Below, piece after piece: positions 8,324 to 18,073 of a stretch of 64,000 nt of DNA. Location: the NCBI RefSeq assembly GCF_001854885.1, contig NZ_MDDV01000057.1, forward strand, positions 225,305 to 289,304, read 5' to 3'. The notes beneath the pieces are model-generated. The model saw only the letters and a program-made list of their open reading frames with translations. It searched no databases and was not told the DNA's origin. Source of the stretch: Ensifer sp. LCM 4579. GTDB lineage: Bacteria > Pseudomonadota > Alphaproteobacteria > Rhizobiales > Rhizobiaceae. Numbering within the stretch: the first letter of the stretch is position 1; each line of letters starts with the position of its first letter. Position numbers and translations under genes: made by a program.

Positions 8324-9364
8324 ATGAAAGCTCTAACATTCACTGTGGCGGCGCTGGCTGCTTCCGCCGCTTTTGCGGGCGCAGCAGCGGCTCGCGATCA
8401 GATCCAGATCGCCGGATCTTCCACCGTTCTTCCCTACGCTTCCATCGTGGCCGAAGCCTTCGGCGAAAATACCGACTTCCCGACCCCCGTCGTCGAGTCC
8501 GGTGGTTCGGGCGCGGGCCGCAAGAAGCTCTGCGAAGGCGTGGGCGAAAACACCATTGACATCGCCAATTCCTCCTCGCGCATCAAGCAGTCGGACATCG
8601 ACACCTGCGCTGCAAACGGTGTCAAGGAAATCCAGGAAGTCCGCATCGGCTATGACGGCATCGTCTTTGCCTCGGACATCAATGGTCCGGAATACGCCTT
8701 CACTCCGGCCGACTGGCACGCCGCTCTGGCCGCCCAGGTCGTGAAGGACGGTAAGCTCGTCGACAACCCGTACAAGGCCTGGAACGAAATCCGCGCCGAG
8801 CTGCCGGCTCAGCCGATCCTTGCTTTCGTCCCGGGCACGAAGCACGGTACCCGCGAAGTCTTCGACGAGAAGGTCATCAAGGCCGGCTGCGAAGAGGATG
8901 GCACGCTCGAAGCGCTGAAGGCCGCCAACAACGGCGACGAGAAGGCGGCTGAAAAAGCCTGCATGGCTCTGCGCACCGATGGCGTTTCGGTCGACATCGA
9001 CGGCGACTACACCGAGACGCTCGCTCGCGTCGACGCCAACAAGAACGGCATCGGCGTCTTCGGATTGTCCTTCTACCAGAACAACACCGACAAGCTGCGT
9101 GTCGCCACCATGAACGGCGTGACGCCGTCCGTAGAGACGATCGCTTCCGGCGAGTATCCGGTTTCCCGTCCGCTGTACTTCTATGTGAAGAACGCTCACC
9201 TGGACGTCATCCCGGGCCTGCAGGAATATGTCGAGTTCTTCGTGTCGGACGAAATGGCCGGTCCGGACGGCCCGCTGGCTGCCTACGGCCTGGTCTCCGA
9301 TCCGGAGCTCGCCAAGACTCAGGAAGCAGTCAAGGCACGCAAGCCGATGGGCCCGCTGAACTAA
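8324..9364 (+). CDS. pstS: phosphate ABC transporter, phosphate-binding protein PstS
   Basis: The ATG at 8324 follows GGGAGA and begins a clear signal peptide (MKALTFTVAALAASAAFAGAAAA, given here as residues 1-23), leaving a mature periplasmic protein of about 323 residues. Phosphate-binding marks are IAGSSTVLPYAS near the new N-terminus, ESGGSGAGRKKLCEG, and the segment IDIANSSSRIKQSD. An in-frame upstream ATG at 8258 would add a non-signal extension and is rejected. The gene is the first of the pst operon. A strong hairpin (9378-9404) separates it from pstC, which usually allows the binding protein to be made in excess over the membrane parts. Confidence 0.95.
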   Translation: MKALTFTVAALAASAAFAGAAAARDQIQIAGSSTVLPYASIVAEAFGENTDFPTPVVESGGSGAGRKKLCEGVGENTIDIANSSSRIKQSDIDTCAANGVKEIQEVRIGYDGIVFASDINGPEYAFTPADWHAALAAQVVKDGKLVDNPYKAWNEIRAELPAQPILAFVPGTKHGTREVFDEKVIKAGCEEDGTLEALKAANNGDEKAAEKACMALRTDGVSVDIDGDYTETLARVDANKNGIGVFGLSFYQNNTDKLRVATMNGVTPSVETIASGEYPVSRPLYFYVKNAHLDVIPGLQEYVEFFVSDEMAGPDGPLAAYGLVSDPELAKTQEAVKARKPMGPLN

Positions 9365-9377
9365 AACTTGAAAATGC

Positions 9378-9404
9378 CTGGCGGCGCAATGATTGCGCCG
9401 CCAG
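9378..9404. terminator. strong intercistronic hairpin between pstS and pstC
   Basis: CTGGCGGCGCA and TGCGCCGCCAG pair perfectly over 11 bp around ATGAT, and the loop bases can extend the stem. No T-run follows, so it is more likely an mRNA-stabilising or partial-attenuation structure than a full terminator. Its position after the binding-protein gene is typical of ABC transporter operons. Confidence 0.7.
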
Positions 9405-9434
9405 TCTTCAACCTTGTCAAAGGATGCGGGCAGG

Positions 9435-10895
9435 ATGAGTGTGAGCATCATTATCCTTGTCGTGCTGGCGCTTTCAGCACTCGGCTATTTCCTCGGCAGG
9501 CGGCGCGCCCTGTCTCTTGCGGCCGAGAGCGGCAGAAAACTTCACTCCCTTCCCGGCTATTACGGTCAGACCGTCGCTCTGTTCGCTGCGGTTCCGGCCT
9601 TTCTGCTCATGATCGCCTGGCTGTTCGTCCAGCCGATGATTATCGACGCACGCGTCGACAGTATGATCCCGGACAGTGTCATCCCCGAAGGTGGCGCGCG
9701 AAGCCTGGTAATTTCGGACGTGCGCCGCATCGCCGGCGGTCTTGATGCAGTGCTGGCCAGGAATTCTCTGGACGAAGGCGCGCTCACCGATGGCAGAGTC
9801 GATTTCTCCACCGTCCGCGACCGCCTCGCCGAAGTCGGCATTGCGCTCGGGAACGACGCGCCGACCGAAGTCTTCGAAGCTGCAAAAGTTTATCGCCAAG
9901 GCGCCAAAATCGGCACGTTGGCCATGACTCTCGCCGTGCTCGTCCTCTCCGTCGGGCTTGGAGCATGGTCCTTCACGCGCATCCGCCCCGACATGCGCGC
10001 CCGCAATGTCAGCGAGGCATTTATCAAATCGCTGTTGATCGGATCCTCGACGATTGCAATCCTCACCACCGTCGGCATCGTCGCCTCGCTGGTCTTCGAG
10101 AGCATCAACTTCTTCCGGATGTATCCGGCATCCGAGTTCTTCTTCTCCACCGTTTGGAATCCGCAGTTCCGCGGCGGTTCGGAGCTTGGCATCCTGCCGC
10201 TGCTCTGGGGCACGCTCTACGTCTCATTTGTGGCCCTCCTCGTGGCCGTCCCGATCGGTCTTCTAATCGCAATCTACCTTTCCGAATATGCGAGCAAGCC
10301 GCTGCGGAGCGTTGCCAAGCCGGCGATCGAGGTGCTCGCCGGCATTCCGACGATCGTCTATGGTCTCTTCGCCCTCATCACCGTCGGCCCTTTCCTGCGC
10401 GATTGGTTTGCCCAGCCGCTTGGCCTCGGCAACTCGTCCTCTTCGGTGCTGACTGCCGGTCTCGTGATGGGCATCATGATCATCCCATTCGTCAGTTCGC
10501 TTTCCGACGACATCATGAACGCGGTGCCGCAATCGCTGCGCGACGGGTCCTACGGCCTTGGCGCGACGCAATCCGAGACGATCAAGAAGGTGATCCTGCC
10601 GGCAGCCCTGCCGGGCATTGTCGGCGCCGTCCTGCTGGCGGCAAGCCGCGCGATCGGCGAGACGATGATCGTGGTCCTTGGCGCGGGCGCGGCCGCGAAA
10701 CTTGATCTCAATCCTTTCGAGGCGATGACGACCGTGACGGTGAAGATCGTCAGCCAGCTGACCGGTGACACCGAATTCGCAAGTCCTGAGACGCTGGTCG
10801 CTTTCGCCCTCGGCCTCACCCTCTTTGTCTTCACGCTCGGGCTGAACGTGCTGGCCCTCTACATCGTTCGCAAATACCGGGAGCAGTACGAATGA
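9435..10895 (+). CDS. pstC: phosphate ABC transporter permease PstC
   Basis: The product (486 residues from the ATG at 9435, with GGCAGG just upstream) is the inner-membrane permease of the Pst system. It is longer than the roughly 320-residue enterobacterial PstC, because an N-terminal extension with extra membrane helices and a periplasmic segment precedes the six-helix core. The permease coupling motif is visible in LRDGSYGLGATQSETIKK followed by ILPAALPGI. The stop overlaps the pstA start by 4 bp (ATGA), indicating translational coupling. The frame is intact over its full length; the laboratory strain S. meliloti Rm1021 is known for a frameshift in pstC, which this sequence lacks. Confidence 0.95.
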   Translation: MSVSIIILVVLALSALGYFLGRRRALSLAAESGRKLHSLPGYYGQTVALFAAVPAFLLMIAWLFVQPMIIDARVDSMIPDSVIPEGGARSLVISDVRRIAGGLDAVLARNSLDEGALTDGRVDFSTVRDRLAEVGIALGNDAPTEVFEAAKVYRQGAKIGTLAMTLAVLVLSVGLGAWSFTRIRPDMRARNVSEAFIKSLLIGSSTIAILTTVGIVASLVFESINFFRMYPASEFFFSTVWNPQFRGGSELGILPLLWGTLYVSFVALLVAVPIGLLIAIYLSEYASKPLRSVAKPAIEVLAGIPTIVYGLFALITVGPFLRDWFAQPLGLGNSSSSVLTAGLVMGIMIIPFVSSLSDDIMNAVPQSLRDGSYGLGATQSETIKKVILPAALPGIVGAVLLAASRAIGETMIVVLGAGAAAKLDLNPFEAMTTVTVKIVSQLTGDTEFASPETLVAFALGLTLFVFTLGLNVLALYIVRKYREQYE

Positions 10896-12247
10896 TCGAC
10901 ATAACCGTGCCAGCCGATCGCGCGACGGTCGCGCCGTCGAAGTCTATCCTGACCGTAGATGCGCGGACCCGCCAGCGCCATGCGGCGGAAGCCCGATTTC
11001 GGCTGATGGGCAAAATCGCCGTGGCGATCAGTGTGCTCGCCCTGGTCGGCCTTTTGACCTCCATTCTCTCGAACGGGCTGTCATCCTTCCGGCAGACCTA
11101 CATAACACTGAACGTCTACCTCGATCCGGCCAAGCTGGACAAGCAGGGCAACCGCGATCCCGAGGCCGTTGCCAAGGTCACCACTTTCTCTTACGCGCCC
11201 CTGATCGAGAAGGCGCTGACCGATGCCATGGTGGCAAAGGGCATTGCCATCGAGGGATTGAACGCCAAAGGCGCATCCGAACTGATTTCCAAGGAAGCCC
11301 CGGCCAACCTGCGCCGTTATGTGCTCTCCGATCCGTCGGTCATCGGCGAAACGGTATCCTTCGACCTCCTCGCCTCTGGTCGTATCGACGGGTACTATAA
11401 GGGCCGCGTGACGATGGAGAGCGCTGAGCTCGACCGCAACATCTCCCCGGAGCAACTGATGCTTGCGGACGAGTTGAAGCAGGCCGGGATTCTGACGACA
11501 AAATTCAACTGGGATTTCTTCACGGCGCCTGACTCGTCCGACACCCGTCCGGAAGCGTCCGGTCTGGGCGTAGCCATTCTCGGCTCGGCTTACATGATGC
11601 TGATCGTGCTGGTATTGTCGCTGCCACTCGGTGTGGCCGCTTCGATCTATCTCGAGGAATTCGCACCGCAGAACCGCTTTACCGATCTCATCGAGGTCAA
11701 TATTGCGAACCTCGCCGCCGTGCCCTCGATCGTATTCGGTATTCTGGGCCTGGCCGTGTTCATCAACTTTGTGGGGCTGCCCCAATCGGCTCCGATCGTT
11801 GGCGGTCTCGTTTTGACGCTGATGACCCTGCCGACGATCATCATCGCCACTCGTGCCGCGCTGAAGGCTGTGCCGCCCTCGATCCGTGACGCCGCACTCG
11901 GCGTCGGCGCATCGAAGATGCAGTCGGTATTTCACCACGTCCTGCCGCTCGCCATGCCGGGAATCCTGACCGGTACGATCATCGGTCTCGCCCAGGCCCT
12001 CGGCGAAACGGCACCGCTGCTGCTGATCGGCATGGTCGCCTTCGTTCGCGAATATCCCGCAGGACCGCCGGAAGGCTTTTTTGACCCGGCTTCGGCCTTG
12101 CCGGTTCAGGTCTATAACTGGACACAGCGCGGCGACCCCGCCTTCGTGGAGCGTGCTTCGGGTGCAATCATCGTGCTGCTGGTGTTCCTGGTCGCAATGA
12201 ATTTGATTGCAATCATTCTTCGCCGCCGCTTCGAGCGCCGTTGGTAG
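10892..12247 (+). CDS. pstA: phosphate ABC transporter permease PstA
   Basis: This 451-residue membrane protein pairs with PstC. Like that protein it has an extended N-terminal half: a helix at about residues 37-60, then a soluble segment of about 160 residues, before the conserved core from about residue 225. The EAA-type loop is seen in SIRDAALGVGASKMQSVF with HHVLPLAMPGILTGT, and the helix IGLAQALGETAPLLLIG follows. It starts within the last codons of pstC and ends 12 bp before pstB, so all three transporter parts are translated together. Confidence 0.95.
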   Translation: MIDITVPADRATVAPSKSILTVDARTRQRHAAEARFRLMGKIAVAISVLALVGLLTSILSNGLSSFRQTYITLNVYLDPAKLDKQGNRDPEAVAKVTTFSYAPLIEKALTDAMVAKGIAIEGLNAKGASELISKEAPANLRRYVLSDPSVIGETVSFDLLASGRIDGYYKGRVTMESAELDRNISPEQLMLADELKQAGILTTKFNWDFFTAPDSSDTRPEASGLGVAILGSAYMMLIVLVLSLPLGVAASIYLEEFAPQNRFTDLIEVNIANLAAVPSIVFGILGLAVFINFVGLPQSAPIVGGLVLTLMTLPTIIIATRAALKAVPPSIRDAALGVGASKMQSVFHHVLPLAMPGILTGTIIGLAQALGETAPLLLIGMVAFVREYPAGPPEGFFDPASALPVQVYNWTQRGDPAFVERASGAIIVLLVFLVAMNLIAIILRRRFERRW

Positions 12248-12259
12248 AAAAGGAGCGCA

Positions 12260-13075
12260 ATGATGAACAATATGTCCGCTACGACAACGACGATGACGAT
12301 GAAGGCTGCCGCCATGAACCAATCGAAAGTTTCCGCCCGCGGTGTGCAGGTCTATTATGGCGACAAACACGCCATCAAGGATGTCGCCATCGAGATCCAT
12401 CCCCGCTCCGTAACCGCCTTCATCGGCCCGTCCGGTTGCGGCAAGTCGACATTCCTGCGCTGTATCAATCGTATGAATGACACGATCAGCAGCTGCCGGG
12501 TAGAGGGCCATATCGCAATCGACGGCGAAGATATCTACGATCCGAAGGTGGATCCGGTGCAGTTGCGTGCCAAGGTCGGCATGGTGTTCCAGAAGCCGAA
12601 CCCGTTTCCGAAGTCGATCTACGAGAACGTCGCCTACGGTCCGCGCATCCATGGCCTGGCTTCTAGGAAATCGGAGCTCGACGACATTGTCGCCTCCGCC
12701 CTTCAAAAGGCCGGCCTCTGGAACGAAGTGAAGGATCGCCTGGACGCACCGGGCACAGGCCTCTCCGGCGGTCAGCAGCAGCGCCTCTGCATCGCCCGCG
12801 CCGTCGCCGTCAGCCCGGAAGTCATCCTCATGGACGAGCCTTGCTCGGCGCTCGACCCGATCGCCACCGCCAAGGTCGAGGAACTGATCCACGAGCTTCG
12901 CGAGAACTTCACCATCGTTATCGTAACCCATTCGATGCAGCAGGCAGCCCGCGTCTCGCAGCGTACGGCGATGTTCCACCTCGGCAACCTGGTCGAAGTG
13001 GACGATACGGATAAGATCTTCACCAATCCGGACGACCAGCGCACGCAGGACTACATCATGGGCCGGTTCGGCTAG
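12260..13075 (+). CDS. pstB: phosphate ABC transporter ATP-binding protein PstB
   Basis: The 271-residue ATPase shows the Walker [10 protein letters not shown], the Q-loop region [11 protein letters not shown] typical of PstB, the signature LSGGQQQR, Walker [14 protein letters not shown] and the switch histidine in [14 protein letters not shown] lies five bases before the ATG at 12260. The first 18 residues are a poorly conserved Met/Thr-rich leader (three further ATGs follow), so the exact start could be later, for instance at the ATG at 12314. It energises PstC/PstA and is also needed for signalling to PhoR. Confidence 0.95.
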   Translation: MMNNMSATTTTMTMKAAAMNQSKVSARGVQVYYGDKHAIKDVAIEIHPRSVTAFIGPSGCGKSTFLRCINRMNDTISSCRVEGHIAIDGEDIYDPKVDPVQLRAKVGMVFQKPNPFPKSIYENVAYGPRIHGLASRKSELDDIVASALQKAGLWNEVKDRLDAPGTGLSGGQQQRLCIARAVAVSPEVILMDEPCSALDPIATAKVEELIHELRENFTIVIVTHSMQQAARVSQRTAMFHLGNLVEVDDTDKIFTNPDDQRTQDYIMGRFG

Positions 13076-13125
13076 CGAACCCGACTCCACCGACGATCAA
13101 TCGAGCGCGTTCCGAGGAACTTAAG

Positions 13126-13839
13126 ATGACCCATCCACACATAATGTCCGCCTTCGACGACGAGTTGAAGTATCTCACGCGCCGCATCTCCGAGATGGGA
13201 GGGCTCGCCGAGCAAATGGTGGCCGACTCCGTCCGGGCCCTGGTCAATTCCGACCTGGCGCTTGCCCAGAAAGTCATTTCGGACGACGCCATCCTCGACG
13301 AGGCCGAACGCCAGATCGGTGAGAAGGCGATCGTCACCATTGCCAAGCGGCAGCCCATGGCGTCGGACCTGCGCGAAATCATGGGGTCGATCCGTATAGC
13401 GGCCGACCTGGAGCGCGTCGGCGACCTCGGCAAGAACACCGCGAAACGCGTTATCGCAGTTGCCGGCTCTGGAATCCCGCGCAAGCTCGCGCGCGGCCTC
13501 GAGCATCTGGCCGAACTCGCTTTGGTCCAGCTCAAGGAAGTCCTTGACGTCTTCGCCTCGCGCTCGCCGGAGAAGGCCAACAGCATTCGCCAGCGCGACG
13601 AGGAGATCGACGCGATCTATACGTCGCTCTTCCGGGAATTGCTCACCTACATGATGGAGGATCCGCGCAATATTACACCTTGCACGCATCTTCTTTTCTG
13701 CGCCAAGAACATAGAGCGGATCGGCGACCACGCGACCAATATCGCCGAGACGATCTATTACATGGCGACGGGCGCCCAGCCGGAAGGCGAACGGCCGAAG
13801 GATGATACGACAGCAACGATGGGGTCGGTGACAGACTGA
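13126..13839 (+). CDS. phoU: phosphate signalling protein PhoU
   Basis: This 237-residue, all-helical cytoplasmic protein consists of two repeated three-helix PhoU domains. The metal-binding acidic motif is visible twice: IRIAADLERVGDLGKN in the first half and KNIERIGDHATNIAE in the second. PhoU links the Pst transporter to PhoR and is required to repress the regulon when phosphate is plentiful. It lies 50 bp after pstB in the same operon. Confidence 0.95.
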   Translation: MTHPHIMSAFDDELKYLTRRISEMGGLAEQMVADSVRALVNSDLALAQKVISDDAILDEAERQIGEKAIVTIAKRQPMASDLREIMGSIRIAADLERVGDLGKNTAKRVIAVAGSGIPRKLARGLEHLAELALVQLKEVLDVFASRSPEKANSIRQRDEEIDAIYTSLFRELLTYMMEDPRNITPCTHLLFCAKNIERIGDHATNIAETIYYMATGAQPEGERPKDDTTATMGSVTD

Positions 13840-13900
13840 ATCCGAAAGGGGAGAGGGGCGCCTTTCAACTGATGGACCGAGGCAAGGAGTTGTAGCTTAG

Positions 13901-14584
13901 ATGTTGCCGAAGATAGCTGTTGTCGAAGACGAGGAGGCGCTGAGCGTATTGCTGCGCTACAATCTCGAAGCGGAGGGCTTCGAGGTCGATACCATTCTTC
14001 GCGGCGACGAGGCTGAAATCCGCCTGCAGGAACGCCTGCCCGACCTCTTGATCCTCGACTGGATGTTGCCCGGAGTTTCCGGCATCGAGCTTTGCCGCAG
14101 ACTTCGGCAGAGACCGGAAACGGAGCGGTTGCCGATCATCATGCTGACGGCGCGCGGAGAGGAAAGCGAGCGCGTGCGCGGGCTCGCGACCGGCGCCGAC
14201 GACTATGTCGTCAAGCCGTTCTCGACTCCGGAACTGATGGCGCGGGTCAAGGCGATGTTGAGGCGAGCCAAACCGGAGGTCCTGTCGACGGTGCTCCGTT
14301 GCGGCGACATCGAACTCGACCGCGAGACGCATCGCGTCCATCGCCGCAGCCGTGAGGTTCGCCTCGGGCCGACGGAGTTCCGGCTGCTGGAGTTTCTGAT
14401 GTCTTCGCCGGGACGCGTCTTTTCCCGCTCGCAACTGCTTGACGGTGTCTGGGGCCACGACATCTACGTGGACGAACGCACGGTCGATGTCCATGTCGGC
14501 CGCCTGCGCAAGGCGCTGAACCTCTCCAACATGCCCGACGTGATCAGGACGGTGCGCGGCGCCGGCTACTCGCTCGAGGGGTAA
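13901..14584 (+). CDS. phoB: phosphate regulon response regulator PhoB
   Basis: The 227-residue protein has a receiver domain with acidic pocket VEDEE, phosphoacceptor D53 in ILDWMLPG and the conserved K in VVKPFSTPE. It is followed by an OmpR/PhoB winged-helix domain (from about 130) with the recognition helix region DERTVDVHVGRLRKAL. Phosphorylated by PhoR, it binds the Pho box upstream of pstS and so activates its own operon. It is the last gene of the unit; a bidirectional hairpin follows. Confidence 0.95.
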   Translation: MLPKIAVVEDEEALSVLLRYNLEAEGFEVDTILRGDEAEIRLQERLPDLLILDWMLPGVSGIELCRRLRQRPETERLPIIMLTARGEESERVRGLATGADDYVVKPFSTPELMARVKAMLRRAKPEVLSTVLRCGDIELDRETHRVHRRSREVRLGPTEFRLLEFLMSSPGRVFSRSQLLDGVWGHDIYVDERTVDVHVGRLRKALNLSNMPDVIRTVRGAGYSLEG

Positions 14585-14611
14585 GTTCGAAAATCAATGC
14601 TATTTTCCAAC

Positions 14612-14635
14612 AAAAAAGGCCCCTGGGCCCTTTTT
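14612..14635. terminator. bidirectional intrinsic terminator between phoB and gcrA
   Basis: A GC stem (GGCC/GGCC around CCTG) is extended across one mismatch by AAAAA/TTTTT, giving a U-run on both strands. It lies 27 bp after phoB and 27 bp after the end of the convergent gcrA, so it can end both transcripts. Confidence 0.85.
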
Positions 14636-14662
14636 GCGTTGCTGCGCGATCGAGATCGAACG

Positions 14663-15181
14663 TCAGCGGATGCGCCGGCGTTCCGCCGAAGGCTGGTAGG
14701 CAAGCCGGGCATGATAGTTGCAATAGGGCGAGGATTCCGGCGAGTCGTTGCCGCAGAAATGAAACTCCTCCTTTAGCGGATCGCCAATCGGCCACTTGCA
14801 GGTCCGCTCGGTGAGCTGCGTCAGCTCCAGGCGGCGCGACATCGGCAGGACGATATTCGCCTCGGGTGCGATTTCCTGTTCGGCGACCAGATCGACCGCC
14901 ACCTCTTCCTTGAGGACGGTCGCACCGGCAGGGCGGGCGACGGTGCGGGTGACGGCCCGAGCGGCGTAATTCGGTGCACGCGGCGCCGAAGTCGCCCGCT
15001 TGGGGCGCGCGGGGGTCGTGGTTCCGCCCGCCTTTGCACGGCCCGGCAGGCTCAGCCGGTGTACCTTGCCGATGACGGCATTGCGGCTGACGCCGCCCAG
15101 TTGAGCCGCGATCTGGCTGGCGCTCAGGCCCTCGGACCACAGCTTCTTCAGTTTCTCCACCCGCTCGTCAGTCCAGTTCAT
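14663..15181 (-). CDS. gcrA: cell-cycle regulator GcrA
   Basis: The 172-residue protein begins MNWTDERVEKLKKLWSEG and continues with the helix-turn-helix SASQIAAQLGGVSRNAVIGK, the diagnostic GcrA DNA-binding region. A variable Ala/Pro-rich linker follows, then a C-terminal domain with CKWPIGDP and a C/H-rich end (FHFCGNDSPESSPYCNYH) that contacts RNA polymerase sigma-70 domain 2 in characterised homologues. GcrA activates genes whose promoters carry CcrM-methylated GANTC sites. Its own upstream region holds seven such sites. It is transcribed divergently from argD. Confidence 0.93.
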   Translation of the reverse strand: MNWTDERVEKLKKLWSEGLSASQIAAQLGGVSRNAVIGKVHRLSLPGRAKAGGTTTPARPKRATSAPRAPNYAARAVTRTVARPAGATVLKEEVAVDLVAEQEIAPEANIVLPMSRRLELTQLTERTCKWPIGDPLKEEFHFCGNDSPESSPYCNYHARLAYQPSAERRRIR

Positions 15182-15216
15182 ATCTGCACTCCCCGTTCTC
15201 GGCGCTCGGATGGGCA

Positions 15217-15447
15217 GAATCCATCACCGTCCTCCAGAAAAACCCTGGAGTCACAACGCGATAACTATTTTGGTGACTAGGTCCGCCGCATGCGTCTAGT
15301 AATTAAATCTTAACCTACCGGCAGGGTGACTCCGTGGCAAGAGTCGCCGGAATCGCACCGAATCGATTTCGCGGTTTTCCCCAACTTGCTGTCTCATAGT
15401 TGCATTTTTGCAAGCCCCGCCACACGATATTTTTGCATCACGGAATC
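15217..15447. promoter_or_regulatory. GANTC (CcrM methylation) site cluster in the gcrA-argD intergenic region
   Basis: GANTC occurs at 15217, 15248, 15328, 15341, 15350, 15360 and 15443: seven sites in 231 bp, four of them within 37 bp. Chance expectation is about one. The motif is the target of the alphaproteobacterial cell-cycle methylase CcrM, whose marks are read by GcrA. Two TTAA tetramers at 15303 and 15310 (the second as TTAACC) recall CtrA half-sites but are spaced by 3, not 7. The remainder of the 417-bp gap shows no gene. Confidence 0.75.
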
Positions 15448-15598
15448 TGCGTTCGCAAGGCGGCCGCAGCCCCTGGTTTTCTTGACATTGCGCTGCGAAA
15501 TGGGAATAGTGCCTCCGGCCGCCGAAAGGCGGCATTTTGATTTTTTCGGGCCGGATAACGAACGGTCCGCTTGCGATACTGAGGAAGGAGAAGCCCGG

Positions 15599-16798
15599 AT
15601 GGCCGCAACGCCGCCGCTCTATGATACCTATTTGCGTGCGCCGTTGCGTTTCGAGCGGGGCGAGGGCGTCTGGCTGATCTCGGAAGACGGTACGCGCTAC
15701 CTCGACTTCGCCGCCGGCGTCGCCGTGAACTCGCTCGGCCATGCCCATCCGCATCTCGTCGAGGCGCTGAAGGCCCAGGCGGAGAAACTCTGGCACGTCT
15801 CCAATCTCTATGATGTTCCCGGGCAGGAGAGCCTTGCGCGGCGCTTGACGGCGGTCACCTTCGCCGACCGGGTCTTTTTCACCAATTCGGGCGCCGAGGC
15901 GCTGGAATGCGCGATCAAGACGGCGCGCCGCTATCACTTTGCCAAGGGCCATCCGGAGCGGTTCCACGTCATCACCTTCGAAGGCGCATTCCACGGCCGT
16001 ACCATCGCCACGATCGCCGCCGGGGGGCAGCAGAAATACATTGAAGGCTTTGGACCCAAGGCGCCCGGTTTCTATCAGGTGCCGTTCGGCGATATCGCCG
16101 CCGTGAAGAGCGCGATCAACGACGAGACCGCGGCTATCCTGATCGAACCGATCCAGGGTGAGGGTGGGGTGCGTCTGGCTCCGAAGGAGTTCCTGCAGGA
16201 ACTGCGCGCGCTCTGCGACGAATTCGGACTGCTGCTGATCCTTGATGAAGTACAGTGCGGCGTGGGCCGCACCGGCAAGCTCTTTGCCCACGAGTGGGCG
16301 GGTATCCGGCCCGATATCATGGCCGTCGCCAAGGGCATTGGCGGTGGTTTTCCGCTCGGCGCGTGCCTAGCGACGGAGGCGGCTGCCGCAGGCATGGTGG
16401 CCGGGACGCACGGCTCGACCTATGGCGGCAATCCACTGGCAATGGCCGTCGGCAATGCGGTCCTCGACGTCGTTCTCGCCGAGGGCTTCCTTGACAATGT
16501 GCGTGAGGTCGCGCTCCTATTCCGCCAGGGGCTCGCTTCGCTCAAGGACCGTTTCCCCGATATTATCGAAGAGCTCCGCGGCGACGGGCTGATGCTTGGC
16601 ATCAAGGCGAAAGTGCCCTCGCCCGACCTTCTGAAGGCGATCCGGGCCGAAAAGCTGCTCGTTGTTCCGGCGGGCGAGAACGTGCTGCGCCTCCTGCCTC
16701 CGCTGATCGTCACCGCGGCTGAAGCGAGGGAAGGGCTCGCGCGGCTCGAGCGCGCCGCAGAGGCAGTGAGGGCCGGGGGCGGCACAGCTGCCGCCTAA
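15599..16798 (+). CDS. argD: acetylornithine aminotransferase
   Basis: The ATG at 15599 has AAGGAG eight bases upstream; the product has 399 residues. It is a class-III PLP aminotransferase: [24 protein letters not shown], the aspartate of [14 protein letters not shown], and the PLP lysine K245 in [13 protein letters not shown]. It converts N-acetylglutamate semialdehyde to N-acetylornithine in arginine biosynthesis. argF follows 71 bp later on the same strand, so the two form an arginine operon. The frame is open for 91 further codons upstream, but that segment covers the GANTC-rich intergenic region and lacks protein character. Confidence 0.95.
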   Translation: MAATPPLYDTYLRAPLRFERGEGVWLISEDGTRYLDFAAGVAVNSLGHAHPHLVEALKAQAEKLWHVSNLYDVPGQESLARRLTAVTFADRVFFTNSGAEALECAIKTARRYHFAKGHPERFHVITFEGAFHGRTIATIAAGGQQKYIEGFGPKAPGFYQVPFGDIAAVKSAINDETAAILIEPIQGEGGVRLAPKEFLQELRALCDEFGLLLILDEVQCGVGRTGKLFAHEWAGIRPDIMAVAKGIGGGFPLGACLATEAAAAGMVAGTHGSTYGGNPLAMAVGNAVLDVVLAEGFLDNVREVALLFRQGLASLKDRFPDIIEELRGDGLMLGIKAKVPSPDLLKAIRAEKLLVVPAGENVLRLLPPLIVTAAEAREGLARLERAAEAVRAGGGTAAA

Positions 16799-16869
16799 AA
16801 CTGCGGCGAGTCGCCTGCGCGGTGCCGATGCCCTACGATCCACGGAACTATCACAGGAAATACAGCAAC

Positions 16870-17787
16870 ATGACCGCCACCAGACATTTTCTCGATCTAT
16901 CGGCGATGACGTCCGTCGACCTCAGGACGATCATCGACGACGCCCGGATGCGCAAGTCGGCGACAAAGGCCGGAACGGCCGACAAGCCGCTTGCCGGCAA
17001 GATGCTGGCGATGATTTTCGAGAAACCGTCCACCCGTACGCGCGTCTCCTTCGATGTCGGGATGCGGCAGCTCGGCGGCGAGACGCTGTTTCTTTCTGGC
17101 ACCGAAATGCAGCTCGGCCGGGCCGAAACCATCGGCGACACGGCGAAGGTTCTCTCGCGCTACGTCGACGCGATCATGATCCGCACCACCGACCACCGCC
17201 GGCTCCTTGAATTGGCCGAGCACGCGACCGTGCCGGTCATCAATGGCCTTACGGACGACACGCATCCCTGCCAGATCATGGCGGACATCATGACCTTCGA
17301 GGAGCACCGAGGACCTGTCGGGGCGAAAACGATCGCCTGGACGGGCGACGGCAATAACGTGCTGCACTCTCTGATCGAGGGATCGGCGCGCTTCGGCTAC
17401 CGGATGAACATGGCGGTTCCGTTCGGCTCCGAGCCGCAGGACAAGTTCCTCAACTGGGCTCGGAACAACGGCGGAGAGATTCTGCTTTGTCATGAACCGG
17501 AACAGGCCGTTGCCGGCGCCGATTGCGTCGTCACCGACACGTGGATCTCTATGAACCAGGAGCACCGCGCCCGCGGCCACAACGTTTTCCAGCCCTATCA
17601 GGTCAACGAGGCTTTGATGAAGCATGCGGCACCCGATGCCTTGTTCATGCATTGCCTACCGGCGCATCGCGGCGAGGAAGTCACGGATGAGGTGATCGAC
17701 GGACCGCAATCGGTTGTCTTCGACGAGGCGGAAAACCGGCTTCACGCGCAAAAGTCGATCCTCGCCTGGTGCCTCGGCGTCGTTTGA
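16870..17787 (+). CDS. argF: ornithine carbamoyltransferase
   Basis: The 305-residue enzyme makes citrulline from ornithine and carbamoyl phosphate. It carries the carbamoyl-phosphate motif [12 protein letters not shown], the ornithine-side motif [12 protein letters not shown] and the central HPCQIMAD. The chosen ATG at 16870 gives the usual family N-terminus ([12 protein letters not shown]); an ATG at 16822 would add an unlikely 16 residues. It lies between argD and hslO, all on the same strand. Confidence 0.95.
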   Translation: MTATRHFLDLSAMTSVDLRTIIDDARMRKSATKAGTADKPLAGKMLAMIFEKPSTRTRVSFDVGMRQLGGETLFLSGTEMQLGRAETIGDTAKVLSRYVDAIMIRTTDHRRLLELAEHATVPVINGLTDDTHPCQIMADIMTFEEHRGPVGAKTIAWTGDGNNVLHSLIEGSARFGYRMNMAVPFGSEPQDKFLNWARNNGGEILLCHEPEQAVAGADCVVTDTWISMNQEHRARGHNVFQPYQVNEALMKHAAPDALFMHCLPAHRGEEVTDEVIDGPQSVVFDEAENRLHAQKSILAWCLGVV

Positions 17788-18073
17788 AGGGGGCTTGCCC
17801 TGGTCGAAGTGAAGCAGTCGGCGGAGGCTTGAATCCGGCCCGGTTCGACACAATCTAGGCGACATGGAGGGTGGCTCCGGCATGAGTGCTGCGAGTGCCG
17901 CCCATAAAACCAGCGTCCGGACGAGCGAGGCTGCTTCTGCAGTGGCGCCGGCGGCGGGCCGCGAAATCTGGACAAATCCGTTCACAACGGGATCAAATAG
18001 GATAGCGGGCAGGTTGCACGAGGGCATTCGATGCCCGATGGCGGCCGGGCGCCTGCGAGACAAGGAGCAAGCG

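Noticed and set aside
11081-13090. A 669-codon frame antisense to pstA and pstB
   Set aside because: It lies opposite two certain genes, is rich in Arg, His, Asp and Gly without domain pattern, and reflects codon bias in GC-rich DNA.
15303-15315. A CtrA full site upstream of gcrA
   Set aside because: The two TTAA tetramers are only three bases apart; the consensus needs seven.
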